From the NCBI RefSeq assembly GCF_041381155.1, contig NC_091137.1:12147765-12211764 (forward strand): a DNA stretch of 64,000 bases. Reading direction: 5' to 3'. The translations under genes were made by a program, and so were the position numbers. This DNA is from Argopecten irradians (taxonomy: Eukaryota > Mollusca > Bivalvia > Pectinida > Pectinidae). Within the stretch, counting starts at the first letter, position 1, and each line of letters opens with the position of its first letter. The notes beneath the pieces were generated by a model. That model ran no database searches. It worked only from the letters and a program-made list of their open reading frames with translations, and was not told the DNA's origin. Of the stretch, positions 45,492 to 57,596 are shown in pieces.

Positions 45492-46534
45492 ATGAGTTCA
45501 ATGCTGTTGTCACCCGAGTCTGATGTTTGTTTGTTAGATAAACTGCTGGACACAGGAATGATCAACGTCGATTTCAACTTTGGAAGTGTTCCATCGTCTG
45601 TGGATCCTGGTGACGACGAACTTGAAACTCTAAAGAATTCTCCAAGTCACCAATCGGACAGCGGGATGAGCATGGGTAGCGAGAATACCGAGTGCATGGA
45701 GTCTGACATTGCTAACAGACCTGGCTTTGAGCTGTTTGATGATGCTGAACTTATGGGTTATCTTTCATCAACGTCGAGAACACCAAGTCCAGAGACAACG
45801 ATAGCTGTTGAAAGTGTATTGGAACAGGCTATAACAAACAATTCTTCTCCTCATGTTGTGTGTTAAACAATAAATGTGAAACAAAGAACCAGGTGCGCAT
45901 CCTTAGAGCTAGAAATTCGAATAATATTGACAAACCAACAAAAAAACCACATGCAACCGAAGAAAAATCTAAGTCATTGCCAGTGGTCAAGACAATCCTT
46001 CCAATGCCAACTTCAAATGTTAAAGTTGTAAAAGTTGTTTCTTCAATAAACCAAGATATTGACTCTGATGGTGAAATTGTTGAAGCTTTGGCACAAAGAA
46101 ACAAAAAGAATGCTGTACAGGCAAAAATCAACAGAGAAAAGAAAAAGGCTTTCATAAAAGGCCTAGAGGACACTGTCGCAGAATTGCGTACAGAAAATGA
46201 CGCTTTGAAGCTTAATCAGACAAGGATGGAAGAACACCAACGAGTGTTAGAAGACGAGGTACAATATCTAAAAAGTGTACTTGCCAATCAAAGTGCATTG
46301 TCAAGTTTATTGCAGAACATTCCAAACGTGCAGAATATCAAACTTTCAACTTCATTCAATAGAAGGAAGCGTGGCGCAAATCTTGACCATGACTATACAG
46401 AGCACCACACTTCTGCAAAACGCTCTAAGAACTTTTCCACTGCTGGAGTCTGTTTGCATGTAGACGACGGCCATGCATCACTCGAATTTTGCTCCCATTG
46501 CTCAAAAAATGCAAAGTCCACTGACGATGCATGA
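45492..46534 (+). CDS. CREBZF: CREBZF/Zhangfei-type bZIP transcription factor, frame split
   Basis: CREBZF is a nuclear bZIP cofactor that binds HCF-1 and modulates ATF4- and UPR-type factors in vertebrates. Two overlapping frames make up the gene. Frame 1 (45492-45866, 124 aa) is acidic and Ser-rich, with SDSGMSMGS resembling a DSG phosphodegron. Frame 2 (open 45812-46534) carries the basic region KNAVQAKINREKKK, a leucine zipper from about LEDTVAELRTENDALKL to VQYLKSVLANQSALSSLL, the HCF-binding tetrapeptide DHDY, and the CREBZF-type tail GVCLHVDDGHASLEFC. Frame 2 lacks a good early ATG: it opens without one, and the first in-frame ATG is near 46003. A shift of -1, or removal of a short intron (45816-45892 is phase-correct), would join them. 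The family call is sure; the joining mechanism is not. A sequencing indel is also possible. Confidence 0.85.
45812..45892 (+). other. Frame junction of CREBZF: possible 77-bp intron or frameshift
   Basis: Frames 1 and 2 overlap over 45812-45866. GTATTG at 45816 and CCAG at 45889-45892 delimit a 77-bp segment whose removal puts both frames in register (reading AVES then VRILRARN). The acceptor lacks a good pyrimidine tract immediately upstream, though TTCTTCTCCTC lies 32 bp before. No canonical X-XXY-YYZ slippery heptamer is present, and no paired IRE1-type splice loops were seen. Confidence 0.5.
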
Positions 46535-49500
46535 ACATCAAGGATACACTTCTGAATTATCGGATGTGCTTCAAATTCATGTCGCCAAACGACATGGGAA
46601 CAAGGCTTTTTGTGCCACAATCTTGAATGTGCCTGATGATTCTGTGTAGGACGCATGACGCAAACTCGTTGCAAGTTGAGGGACCATTCAACAACATTCA
46701 GGTGGTATAACAGTATCGAATGTTTACTGTTATGCTCTGATAAACAAGCTGTATTGACTAAATGTCTTTTGATTTTAAAGATAGAACATTTGTAATTATA
46801 TATATAAATATAAGTACTATGTTAAACAATCTTTGAAAACCACAACAAACAAGCTTGTAAAGCCTGAACCACTTTGATGATATAGAGATATTCTTTAAAA
46901 AAATATAAAATATATAGTTGACTCTTAAAAAGGTTCAATACAATTTTGAAATCCAATTACCGCTGTACATGTGGATTCTTTATTTCTTCAAATTGGTTCC
47001 TGCTACATTTACTTGTTCATGTTTTAAGCGACCAGTACTGATACAGTTTTCTAGTTCTCTTTCACAGATCCTGATCTAGCGTTGAACCTGGTTTGCTGTT
47101 CGGAGATGTCCTGGGACCCTGTCCATTGCACTCTTGGACTTGCCTTATTTGGTAAGGTCCCTTGTACACTTGGGATCTGTTTGGGAGACTTTTATTGGGC
47201 ATACTTCTAACTGCAAAATCTATAATGAGATGATTTGAGTTTAGTTCAGTGTGTTGTTGCAAGAAATATTTTGCGAATGATCATTGACCATATGACAATA
47301 TACGCTAATAGTTTGTATGAAAGTAGTATAAGCAAAAATACCAGGGTAAATTTATAGTCATGTTTTATTCATAAACCACCATATTGAATTGGATAAATGC
47401 AACTTTAAAGAAAAACCCCTAGTTATAATGTGCAAAATCACAATTGTTTGCATGCACTATCTATCCAGTGATATTTTTGCTTATACTTGCTTAAGAAGAT
47501 TATGACTGATTTGTTAATTTTTACTATTCAGCTAACCTGTGGCCTGTGCTGCTCAAACAAGAATGAACAAACTGTTAAAGGAATATGGTAGTATTGAAAA
47601 AGTGGTAGGTCAAAGGTGAAATATGGTAGTATTGGGTGGTTCAAAGGTCGATTCATTTTATGAAAATTGTCTGAAATTACCATGATGAGATTAATTAAAA
47701 GTGCTAAGGAAAAATGAAACCCAAATTTTCTCATTTATAGAGAAAAAAGTATTGGTTCAAAATTTCTGATTTTTTGCAAGAATGAAAATTATCATGTTGT
47801 ATATAGTGTTGTTTAATAAATGTTATGATCATGTTATTATAACGCTTATTATTACACTGCATTTTAAATCCTTTTCTTACAACAGAAATGATGGTTTGAA
47901 TGTAGATAGATTATTATTTAACATAATGTTATATTGAATAAAACTAAGATTATTTAACAAAAAAATTTTGTTATAACTTTGTGGTTGCTTTGCAGAAATA
48001 TGTTTCAGGTTTCTTTCTGGAAAGGTGATTGGTTTTGGATGTGCATATGAAAGATGGTATAGTTAATAGTTTGGTAGGTAGTTACGAAGACACCAGCTTT
48101 TCACACCCCTATCTCAGTCTTAAATCCCAACTTTGAGTAAGGGGTATATGTGTTTTCGTAACAAAGCTCATTCAGGTTTTTTATATCGAGTTTCTATAAC
48201 GAAATTAAAATTATATTTCTTATATTGGGTAATAGGTAATGTGCAATCACTAGTATGAAAAATATGGGGGGGGGGGGAGTTAATCCTAATGATTGAATTT
48301 GTTACAAACTTTGATAAACCATCTTCGATTTTAATTATAACGAGTCGAATCTTTTTATATGCCAGCTTAAATTATATCCAGAATAACCACCAGTAGTAAA
48401 CATAGTATTGTATCACTGGAATCGGAATGCATCATTTATAGAACTTCAGCTTTAGAGAGCTACATTGGACTTTAGTGTCAAAGATTGTGTAAATGTAGAC
48501 ATACAATCAATGTGCAGGTCTAATGTGGAAAATAACAATGTGAATTTAACTATTTTGAAGTTGGTTCTTTATGAAATCAAAACAAATATAAAAACTAGAA
48601 GGTCTTGTTTTTTCTGAAGCCATGAAGAATTTAAATTTTCACCTTGCCTTCATGCCTCATAGGATCGTAATCTGCATTTACACAATACATAGATTCTCAT
48701 TAATAAGACTCTTTACTTTAAAGTCTTCATTGGAAAGCATTAGGCCTAAATTAAAATATTGTTTGTTTGCCCTCCTCCAACCAACCCATGAAAATCGGCC
48801 CGACTCAAAAAATTTTATTGAAATATTCTAGTGATTTTTTTTTTATTGTCGTGTACTTTCCAGTGCCGTGTGGAAACCTTTGATGAATCGCAGTATAAAT
48901 TTTTGTTTCCTCTTATTTCAAAATATTCAAATTCAAATTTACGTACAATTGTCTCGGCCAAATGAGCAAACGATCGTGATTTATCTTCAACATGCCGACA
49001 TGCACTGATGCAGTTTTTTGTAACATCGTACACACATGTTTAGGAAAATGGCGCCGGGTTGAAACCATACTTTCACATTTTCACACCGGGTGTTTGGGAA
49101 TTTGATCGGTATTGCTATTGATACGACGATAGTTTGATAATATTTAAGATATTTATCCAAGTATTAACTGCAGTAAAACATCGTAGCAAGTATTTTTGTT
49201 TCCAGAGTAAAATACGAAACTTAGCGGCTAATCATATTATACTGAATGCGTAAACAAAACATGGCGGCCGAAAAGTAGAGCATGGTTTCTCCAACTGGGC
49301 CAGGCACCATAAACTTTTCTCAGACAGATTGTTTACTCAAGCCTATGTAAAATCATATACTTGAGTAAGAAATCTACAGGTACGTTGCGTTCACAAATAA
49401 ACATATTTGAAACTGTAAATGCCTTAAGTAGATGTTTTAGGTAATTATTGTATTGAATTAGAATCCACGACTGCAGAAACGATCTGCATCAATGACGAAT

Positions 49501-51849
49501 ATCTTTGCCGATTCATATAAAAAATGACAAGCCGTACGAACACTAAAACGTGTTGACCTTGCCGATATGAAGTGTTCATGGAAATATATATCGGCGTATT
49601 TTGTTGAAAATAACCTCCAAGTAAATATGAGCACTATCCACAATTCGTAGTTATTGATAATAAAATTAAATCACCAGTGAATTAGCTTGAATTGAATGAC
49701 AAAAATAACAAACACACAAACAGTTATTTACTACGTGATTTTTTTATGCCGATAAAACAAACAAAAAGAATTTCCGATACAAAGTCATTTTGGTGATATT
49801 TTTAATTACTCCATCATCCAGTAAACTGAAAAATAGGTGGGGGGTCTTATTTGCAGACATCCTCCCTAAGTCTGAAAATGTGTCAAAATAGGCGGGGGTC
49901 TTATTTGCGGTCAAATACGGTAAAAGTTAAATTATTCCATGGATCTTCAAACGTTTTGGTAGTCGGATGTAACATGGTCGAATGTCAGAATATTGGGGTC
50001 AAGGGTCAAAGATAGAAGTCCACCGACGGACGTATGGATTTTTTTTTGAAATTCAGTTGATGTACGATGGTCCAGAAAATATTTAAAGACTCTTTCCCGA
50101 GGGTATAGACGTTCAATGCTAACCCTGCCCAGACAAAACGCCCATGTTTGATTATTTTTCTTATACGTCTTGTACTTGTATTGACACATCATGTGTAGTG
50201 TGAGTCACAGCTGTTTATGACGTCATAACAATTGCATGTGATTTGATTGTTCTACACGCGGACAATGGACATTTTCAATTGTTGTGACATCCAGTGATAA
50301 ATCTATGTTTTGACAAAGATGGGACAATTTGTGGTAATTGAGTCAAAACTAAGTTTGAGTTTTGCAAAATAAAATAAAATAATTTTCCTACCTACCGACC
50401 CATTCTGAAAATTCCAGGTCGGAAAAGGGCAAACCAACATTATTTTAAGTCTGGCCTTACAGCAGTTGGAAAAACCTTCGGAAATTTCCTTAACTTCTGT
50501 ATTGCTTTCCTATTGGAAATTTGCTTCAGGTAAGGAATATTCATGGAACTGGCCCCAAGTAAAGATCTAGGTTTTCTGGTAACAAATGCCAGTCTGTGAA
50601 TAATTAAATGAGCATATATAACCAGCTCACCGGATTCACAAGCTGGTAAAATACCCGAAGATAGGTACATGTAATAATTTTACAGGTATTCTAATTTTAG
50701 CACTTATTGTGCCAAATACACTAAAATTTGTCATGAGATATAATTATGTTTACAATTCATTTACATTTCTCAAATGTGGTTCCATGCCATTAAGACTGCA
50801 CTAATAAGTTGATAGCTCACCCAAAGTTTAGCGGTAAAAAGGCTAATATTAGTACATGTATGGTACTGTAATCAAATTTCATAAGCAGCTCCTTTGCAAA
50901 TAGTGAGGAATATATTGACGAAGACGAAATAAAATTCGTTTGAAAATTATGTAAATAGATAATTATGGAGATTAAGTAAATGGCACATGAAAATTAATGT
51001 AAATATTCGTAGTTAGAACCATAAAAAAAGAACACAGAACAAGCATTTTTGATAGTTTTAATGTAGCTACCAATGGATAAAGAATCGGAACATACATAGT
51101 GATTTTAATGTATAATCTGCAAGGAGATGAGATGGATTAAAAACAATGGAAAAGACCAGCACATAGAGTAAAAATCATATTTACATTATCTTGCTTTAAA
51201 TGCAAGAAATTTGATTAGCTGGTGATAGTTTTGAAATATGGAGGATGGCTGTTCTATTTATCCATAAATTATGTAATCTACAAACTATTCTTTCAAATAA
51301 CATCAAAGTGACATTCTATTGCCAAATATTTGCATGTAAATAAAACTATTCTAGTCAATACAAAGTCACAACCATATATATATATTTTCTATAAAATCTT
51401 AATGTGATCAACACCATCTAACAGTGATATACCGGAACAAGATCTCGAAATTTTAAAGGGACACTTCACAGAAATTAAAAAAAAAATGTGTTTAAAACAT
51501 AACATATTTCATATAATCAACACTTATAGTAAAAATTGTATATACATGTATCTTAATCTGCTTTTGAGTTATCTATAATTTTCACTCCAAAAAAGCAAAT
51601 CATTTATGTCCTAAACGACCATTTACTCTCGTTCCCTTAACTGGTGGGTCCGAAATTTGTTTCCAACATGTAATTGGTTAGATAAAACCTCCAGCCCTCG
51701 AAGGGAAAGACTAACAGAATAAAGGTAAAGTGGAATCTATAGAAATATCGCAAAATGTTAGTTGTGCAGACAAAACATGCTCCTGGTATTGAATGTGCAC
51801 ATCAGAGACGAAAGTCATCAAGGCATGAACATAAATGCCTATACTAGTC
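46535..51849. other. Intergenic desert between CREBZF and the zinc-finger gene, part 1
   Basis: The start holds the CREBZF 3' UTR (AATAAA candidates near 47814 and 47937). ATGGCGCC near 49044 and ACATGGCGGCCG near 49259 are YY1-like words in a CG-containing stretch and could mark an unannotated promoter, but no following exon is recognisable. 49836-49921 has GGTCTTATTTGC twice and ends CAAATACGGTA, probably a MITE end. A G-run lies at 48267-48278. No coding gene found. Confidence 0.4.
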
Positions 51850-51938
51850 CAGGCCCCAGGATCATGAAACAATAATCATTTAAGTCTAAATTTAAGATTA
51901 TTTTAGACTTCGTCTGTTTTGTGACCTTGGTGCCTGGT
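51850..51938. mobile_element. Very short foldback MITE (about 88 bp)
   Basis: CCAGGCCCCAGGATCATGAA at the left pairs imperfectly with the right-end GTGACCTTGGTGCCTGG; AAGTCTAAA and TTTTAGACTT lie inside. It is the same family as 54412-54565 (GGATCATGAAACA, TTAGACTT words). Confidence 0.6.
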
Positions 51939-51949
51939 GTGGTGAAACC

Positions 51950-54340
51950 CCTGCATCTGTCTAAACAATGAAATGCCTATGCTAGTGACTGTATGACGCG
52001 CCTGCAAAAGTAAAGGCATGATTAACGTCGGCATACCTCTATAGACATGGCAAAAAATGCCTGCACGCATCTAAAGGCATGATGATGAATGCCTGCACAC
52101 ACATAAAGGCATGACAATAAATGCCTGCACACACCTAAAGGCATGACGATAAATGCCTGCACACATCTAAAGGCATGACAATAAATGCCTGAACACACAA
52201 AGATATGACAATAAATGCCTGCACACATCTAAAGGCATGACAATAAATGCCTGCACACATCTAAAGGCATGACAATAAATGCCTGCACACATCTAAAGGC
52301 ATGACAATAAATGCCTGCACACATCTAAAGGCATGACAATAAATGCCTGCACACATCTAAGGGCATGACAATAAATGCCTGCACACATCTAAAGGCATGA
52401 CAATAAATGCCTGCACACATCTAAAGGAATGACGAGAAATGCCTGCACACATCTAAGGGCATGACAATAAATGCCTGCACACATCTAAAGGCATGACAAT
52501 AAATGCCTGCACACATCTAAAGGCATGACAATAAATGCCTGCACACACCTAAAGGCATGACAATAAATGCCTGCACACATCTAAAGGCATGACGATAAAT
52601 GCCTGCACACATCTAAAGGCATGACAATAAATGCCTGCACACATCTAAAGGCATGACAATAAATGCCTGCACACATCTAAAGGTATGACGATAAATGCCT
52701 GCACACATCTAAAGGCATGATAATAAATGCCTGCACTAGTTTTGAGACATTGAATAAAACATATAAGCCTCCATCATATCTCGTGTTATTAGCTTATATG
52801 CCTACACTAGTGGTGGCATTATGAACATGAGGCATGAAACAAATTCCTAAACCAGTTTGGGCATAATGAACATTAATTCCTGCACATTTGAATCGTTTAT
52901 GGCATGAACATAAATGCCTACACTAGTTATGGCATCATGAACGTGACATGTACATGTCTAAAGGCATGAAATAAATGCCTATACGAGTCCAAGCAGGATC
53001 AATATATAATGCCTGTAGTAGTCGGGGCATATAAATGAACATATAAATCCGCACATTTCTGCATATGCATGTCTTATGAACATCAACACCTGCACACATC
53101 TAAAAGCATAGACATTTATGCATGTGCCAGTCAGGGCGGCATGAACATAAACACTTGTTACCTCCAAAGATTTGACAAATGCCTGTGCAAGTCCGAATGG
53201 CATGATACCAGGCTTGAACATGACACCTGTCTAAAGGCATGAAATAAATGCCTATAGTAGTAGTCATGGTGGTATGAATATGAATGCCTTCGAACATCTT
53301 GAAAATGTATGCCTGCACAAGCAAAGACATGAGATCAATGTCTGCTCATGTCAATCATATGTCTAAATGTATGAGCATAAGTGCCTGCACTAGTTATGGC
53401 GTCATGAACATGAATGTCTTTATCAACTTTTCAAATCATGAATATCAACACCTGCACATATATAAAGGCATGAACATAAATTAATGGATACACTAGTCAT
53501 GGTGGCATCAATATAAACACTATGCCTATGCTAGTCATGGTGGTATCAATCCTGCAAACATTTATGTAGGATCTTACATGAGTGTTCATTTCATATGAGA
53601 TTTTTTTTTTTTTTTTTTTTTTGCGAGTCTTGGCGAGTTTCATAAAATCTGAAATGAAATGAACACAAATGTAAGATATTTTTTGTCACACATTTGCATA
53701 TACCTACATAACAAATAATTTCATCTCAGAATGTATTCCGAAAATCCAACAGAGGCAGCCATTTTGTCCCACCATAGTCGTAATCCTGACTTCATTTTAT
53801 TGTTTCTGTCTGACATCACAATGAATTTCCAGCCTATAAAAATCGCTCCAGGTCATATTACACTAGTGATATATGCAAAAATATTACACGGGCGAAATCA
53901 CTGGATATCAGGTGGATTATGTGATAAAAAGGCATGAACATAAATTTATGCATACACTAGTCATGGTGGTATCAATAAGAGTATCAATATAAATCCCTGC
54001 ACACATATAAAGGCATGAATATAAATGCCTACACTAGTCATAGCATTATAAACATAAATGCCTTTACCTGTGTTTGTATTATGGCAATAAATGCCATGAA
54101 CATATTACATAAAAGCCTGCACATGTGTGTCTATTCCAGCCTTGGTGGTAAAATCATTAATGCCTGCACACATCAATAAACATGAACATAAATGCCTGCA
54201 CACATCAATAGGCATGAACATAAATGCCTGCACACATCAATAGGCATGAACATAAATGCCTGCACACATCAATAGGCATGAACACAAAAATGCTTGTTTG
54301 GGTCTAAAGACATAAATAAATGTCTGCACATGTCATAGTG
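51950..54340. repeat. 32-bp satellite array, uniform core and diverged flanks
   Basis: The core (about 52030-52740) has more than 20 copies of a 32-bp unit made of AAATGCCTGCACACATCT and AAAGGCATGACAAT, mostly differing at one or two positions. Each unit holds the inverted words ATGCCT and AGGCAT, so each can form a 6-bp stem. Toward both sides, and especially up to 54340, spacing becomes irregular and units lengthen, with extra words such as ACTAGTCATGG. A fresh four-unit patch lies at 54160-54290. The unit length is not a multiple of three, and no coding use is likely. Confidence 0.92.
53570..53935. mobile_element. Unclassified insertion within the satellite
   Basis: This block interrupts the satellite words. 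It holds an inverted pair, TCTTACATGAGTGTTCATTT-CAT (near 53571) with ATGAAATGAACACAAATGTA-AGA (near 53652), around a 24-bp T-run, then unique sequence to GATTATGTGATAAAAAGGCA where the satellite resumes. Probably one or two MITEs; ends not exact. Confidence 0.55.
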
Positions 54341-54411
54341 GTCTAACATAATTAAATCAATGACTTTATATATTGTACCATTTCGTTAGATGGCACCTTG
54401 CAATGAATTTC

Positions 54412-54565
54412 TGGCCTCAGGATCATGAAACAGTCTTAGACTTAAGTGTTTGTTTAGCCAATCAAAAGTGATGCAACTTTTTCTAACATCATCTGTGACT
54501 GGCAAAGTCTAAACTATTTGTAAAACTGTTTTAGACTTGAGATTGTTTCATGATCTAGGGATCTG
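54412..54565. mobile_element. About 154-bp foldback MITE
   Basis: CAGGATCATGAAACAGTCTT-AGACTTAA at the left pairs with TTTTAGACTTGAGATTGTTT-CATGATCTAGG at the right. The interior contains CCAATCAAAAGTGATGC. Related to 51850-51938. Confidence 0.75.
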
Positions 54566-54944
54566 ATGTATCACAGTTCTATTACTTCCCTTCATTTCAA
54601 TTTGCCAACTGTGTACTGACTAAGTGAAGCGAAGGAAAGGAAGTTAAAAGACCAGAATGCATATGGGCATTCGAATGATGAAAACAAAGTATTCATAAAA
54701 CTATATTGCTGTAAAAATAGTTTGCAGAACAGACACTACATGTTTAAAATTAAAGACCTTCAATAAAATGCCCTCACATTATAAACGTATACACTGTAGT
54801 ATCACATACTTACAGAACATTTTGTATTTGAATTTTCTGAATTGTGATTTACATAGTTTAAAAACAAAAAGGAAAACAAAGTACATTTGTATATAGAATG
54901 ATTCCTACATACTAGCAACAATATCAGTACTGATAAAGAATGCT
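54566..54944. other. Intergenic, nothing recognised
   Basis: AT-rich sequence with no repeat or coding signal that could be supported. Confidence 0.35.
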
Positions 54945-55072
54945 TGATCATACCACAGGCATTTGGCTCTATAGACATTTTCTCTCTATATAGTTATGTA
55001 ATACTGTGTTAAGTGACACAGTATTACATATCTAAATATGTCTATAGAACCAAATGCCTGTGATCATACATA
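54945..55072. repeat. Inverted repeat, arms of about 55 bp
   Basis: TGATCATACCACAGGCATTT-GGCTCTATAGACAT and later ATAGTTATGTAATACTGTG are answered by CACAGTATTACATATCTA and ATGTCTATAGAACCAAATGC-CTGTGATCA. Small insertions differ between the arms. A foldback element of unknown family. Confidence 0.8.
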
Positions 55073-55329
55073 GCATATATAGCAATGATCAGTAGAAAAA
55101 TTTATTGACCCTATACAATCTGTTATCAGTAAATGGGCGATACAACAAAACAATAAGTAGAGATCCAGATATATAAGTGATAAAAACATAATGATTGATC
55201 CTACATAACAATATCAGTTAAGGATAGTTCACCCTACATAACAAGGTTGATTCTACATAATTAGAGAATGTGTACAAAGCAATATCAGGAGAGAACTATG
55301 ATCATTTCCTTTAGGAAGAGGATGGTTGA

Positions 55330-55655
55330 TCCTAGTTACAAGTTAAGTGCTCAGCTGACCCTACCATAATATCAGTAGAAGAAAATGGTTGATCTACATA
55401 ATATCAGTAGAGAATGGTTGATTTACTTAATGATATCAGTAGAGAATGGTTGATTTACATAATGATATCAATAGAGAATGGTTGATCTACATAATGATAT
55501 CAGAAGAGAATGGTTGATCTACATAATGAAATCAGTAGAGAATGGTTGATCTACAAAATGATACCAGTACAGAATGGTTGATCTACATTATGATATCAAT
55601 AGAGAATGGTTGATCTACATAATGATATCAGAAGAGAATACCGTTAAATGATCTA
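55330..55655. repeat. Second 32-bp minisatellite
   Basis: About nine copies of TGGTTGATCTACATAATGAT-ATCAGTAGAGAA, 32 bp, with one- to three-base variants. Older, looser words of the same type (GTTGATCCTA, AATATCAGT) extend left to about 55080. The sequence is unrelated to the satellite at 52 kb although the period is the same. Confidence 0.85.
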
Positions 55656-56009
55656 CATAATACAGTGAATGGTTCAAACTTATATGTAACAATATATGGT
55701 TAATAACAAAATTACTGCATATATGATATAAATACATCTTAGGATACTTAACATTTATACAAAAACAATACATGTATACTACCGGTACATATACCATGAT
55801 CAATAAACAATAACATGGCCGCAACGACAAAGAGGAAATGACAGAGTACGCTATAACATTGATCATTTTGCTTGCTAAGGATTCTATCCTGATATACACA
55901 ATAGAATAACATCTAAAATTGACTGATCAGAGGCATAATCTTTCAAATTTTGACATCTAAGCACAGCTGCACTTATTTTCATCAAAATTTGATGAGCATC
56001 TTTTCAAAC

Positions 56010-56174
56010 AATCAGTGGCAATGGCAGCCTTCTTGAATTTCTAGATGAGAATACAAAATGTTCTTCCACATTTTGAATGTTCACATTAATTCATACTCCA
56101 TAATAGGGAATAAGAATGTGAAAGAAATTTGAATTCACATCTAGAAATTCAAGAAGGCTGCAATCACTGATTCC
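56010..56174. mobile_element. 165-bp foldback element
   Basis: The left arm AATCAGTGGCAATGGCAGCC-TTCTTGAATTTCTAGATG is answered by CATCTAGAAATTCAAGAAGG-CTGCAATCACTGATT at the right. Arms are about 65 bp with a few changes. Confidence 0.8.
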
Positions 56175-56239
56175 AATAATGGGAATATAACACCCCCCCC
56201 CCCCCACCCCCACCCCCCAGCTCACACCTTAACTGTGAG

Positions 56240-56640
56240 GAAAGCAAGAGGCCCAGATGGCCCTAGTCTTTAATGCTTACCTGGTTAGTAAATTATATCA
56301 AAAAAACTAAATTCTCCAATTTTAAATCTCCACCCCAAAATATGTTACCAAAGCTAAGAGTGTTATTCAAAGCTTTAATATAGAAAAGAAATTGATTATT
56401 TAAAAAATAACCGAACTGACCCCTTTTGGCCATGACCTTCTGGCTCCCCGAGGAATCAGCCCAACTATCTGCACAATTTTGAATCTCAACACAAAATAGA
56501 GATGCTACCAGCCAAATGTTAATTACATTCTGCCCAGTAGTTTTCAAGAATTCATTTTGGTGAATTATTGACAGGACACTGGACACAAGAGTATGACCTA
56601 AGCTCTCCTTGATCCTTAGAAAAAGGTGAGCTAATAAATG
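56240..56640 (-). mobile_element. Remnant of a tandem-core element
   Basis: On the - strand it ends AGGTAAGCATTAAAGACTAG then GGCCATCTGGGCCTCTTG, the shared terminal hairpin with one change. About two diverged core units precede it (AGAAGGTCATGGCCAAAAGG, TTTTGTGTTGAGATTCAAAA). A C-run (56190-56215) lies just outside. The left flank is missing. Confidence 0.65.
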
Positions 56641-56704
56641 AAACAATGGAATGCACAAAGGAACATCTTAAAATTAAGATTATTTAGAGCCCTGCCCTAC
56701 ATTT

Positions 56705-56830
56705 TCTTATATTACAGAGTTATCTGCCCTTGCATGTATGTACACTATTGATTGAGACTTGTTTGCGAGCGTAACATCATACTTTTCAGAGAAAAACTAT
56801 GTGAGTTTCACTTTAATACAAAACAATGAT
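56705..56830 (+). repeat. Short dispersed repeat
   Basis: AGTTATCTGCCCTTGCATG, ATTGATTGAGACTTG, TTTGCGAGCGTAACATCATA and CTTTTCAGAGAAAAAC match in order the - strand of 26400-26520; the last two words also match 5608-5640. Class unknown. Confidence 0.5.
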
Positions 56831-56917
56831 GTCACAATAGGGTACCTACCTGCAATGGAGATAGCTCTGAAATATGCAAAGACATTATAATTACACAAGA
56901 ATTCAACGGAAGTGGAT

Positions 56918-57441
56918 GTGTCGCCTGCACAGCATCACAAAAAATAGTTATTTACTGTTGAAATTATTGTTAATATTTGGTTAAGTTATCAGGTCCTGTA
57001 ACTTTTGCAAATATTGATAGATTTTGACCAGTATCAAATCACTACGAGATCTCATTAATATAAATCAATATAATAATTTGGTTGAAATTGGAAAATAAAT
57101 ACTAAAGTTATCTAGCAGAAACCATAGATTTTTCTGTTTTGACAATTTTAAAGTCCTGTAATTCTTGCAAATATTGAAGGATTTTGACCAGTATTGAACT
57201 GATCTATAAGATCTCATTGATATAAAACAATAAACCAAATCTGGTTGAAATCTAACAATAGATATTTAAGTTATCGAGCGGAAACCATGGATTTATCTGA
57301 TTCGACAATTTTAAAGTCTCCTAACTCTTGCAAATATTGATGTATTTCAACCATTATCGGACCCATCCGAGATCGCATTGATCACACTGACGTCGCCCAC
57401 TTAGTGATACCTAAGTGTCGCACTTGCCTTGCAGGCGACAC
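56918..57441. mobile_element. Element with 12-bp perfect terminal repeats and 155-bp tandem core
   Basis: GTGTCGCCTGCA (56918-56929) and TGCAGGCGACAC (57430-57441) are perfect inverted ends. Between them about 2.6 tandem units of about 155 bp carry CTGTAACTTTTGCAAATATT, ATTTTGACCAGTAT, GAGATCTCATT and AGTTATCTAGCAGAAACCAT. No coding capacity. It repeats the tandem-core plan with different ends. Confidence 0.75.
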
Positions 57442-57596
57442 AAAAATATGCAATGAACATGTATTGAAATGGGCTGAACCCTAATTAGATACATGGTAAA
57501 TGGGTAATATTTTTTCCGTATTTCCATGCAGAGCTTACATTGATACAGCACATTTGACAATATGTTTGTAACTTCTTAAAATAATTTGGGCAATAG

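Noticed and set aside
45812-45892. IRE1-type unconventional splicing in the CREBZF mRNA
   Set aside because: No pair of CNGCNG stem-loops was seen at the junction; an ordinary short intron, frameshift or indel is simpler.
47062-47262. 66-aa frame on the - strand after CREBZF
   Set aside because: No domain, no splice support and no repetition; probably chance within the 3' flank.
52030-52740. CRISPR-like look of the 32-bp array
   Set aside because: There are no unique spacers: the whole unit repeats head to tail, and the genome is animal. It is a satellite.
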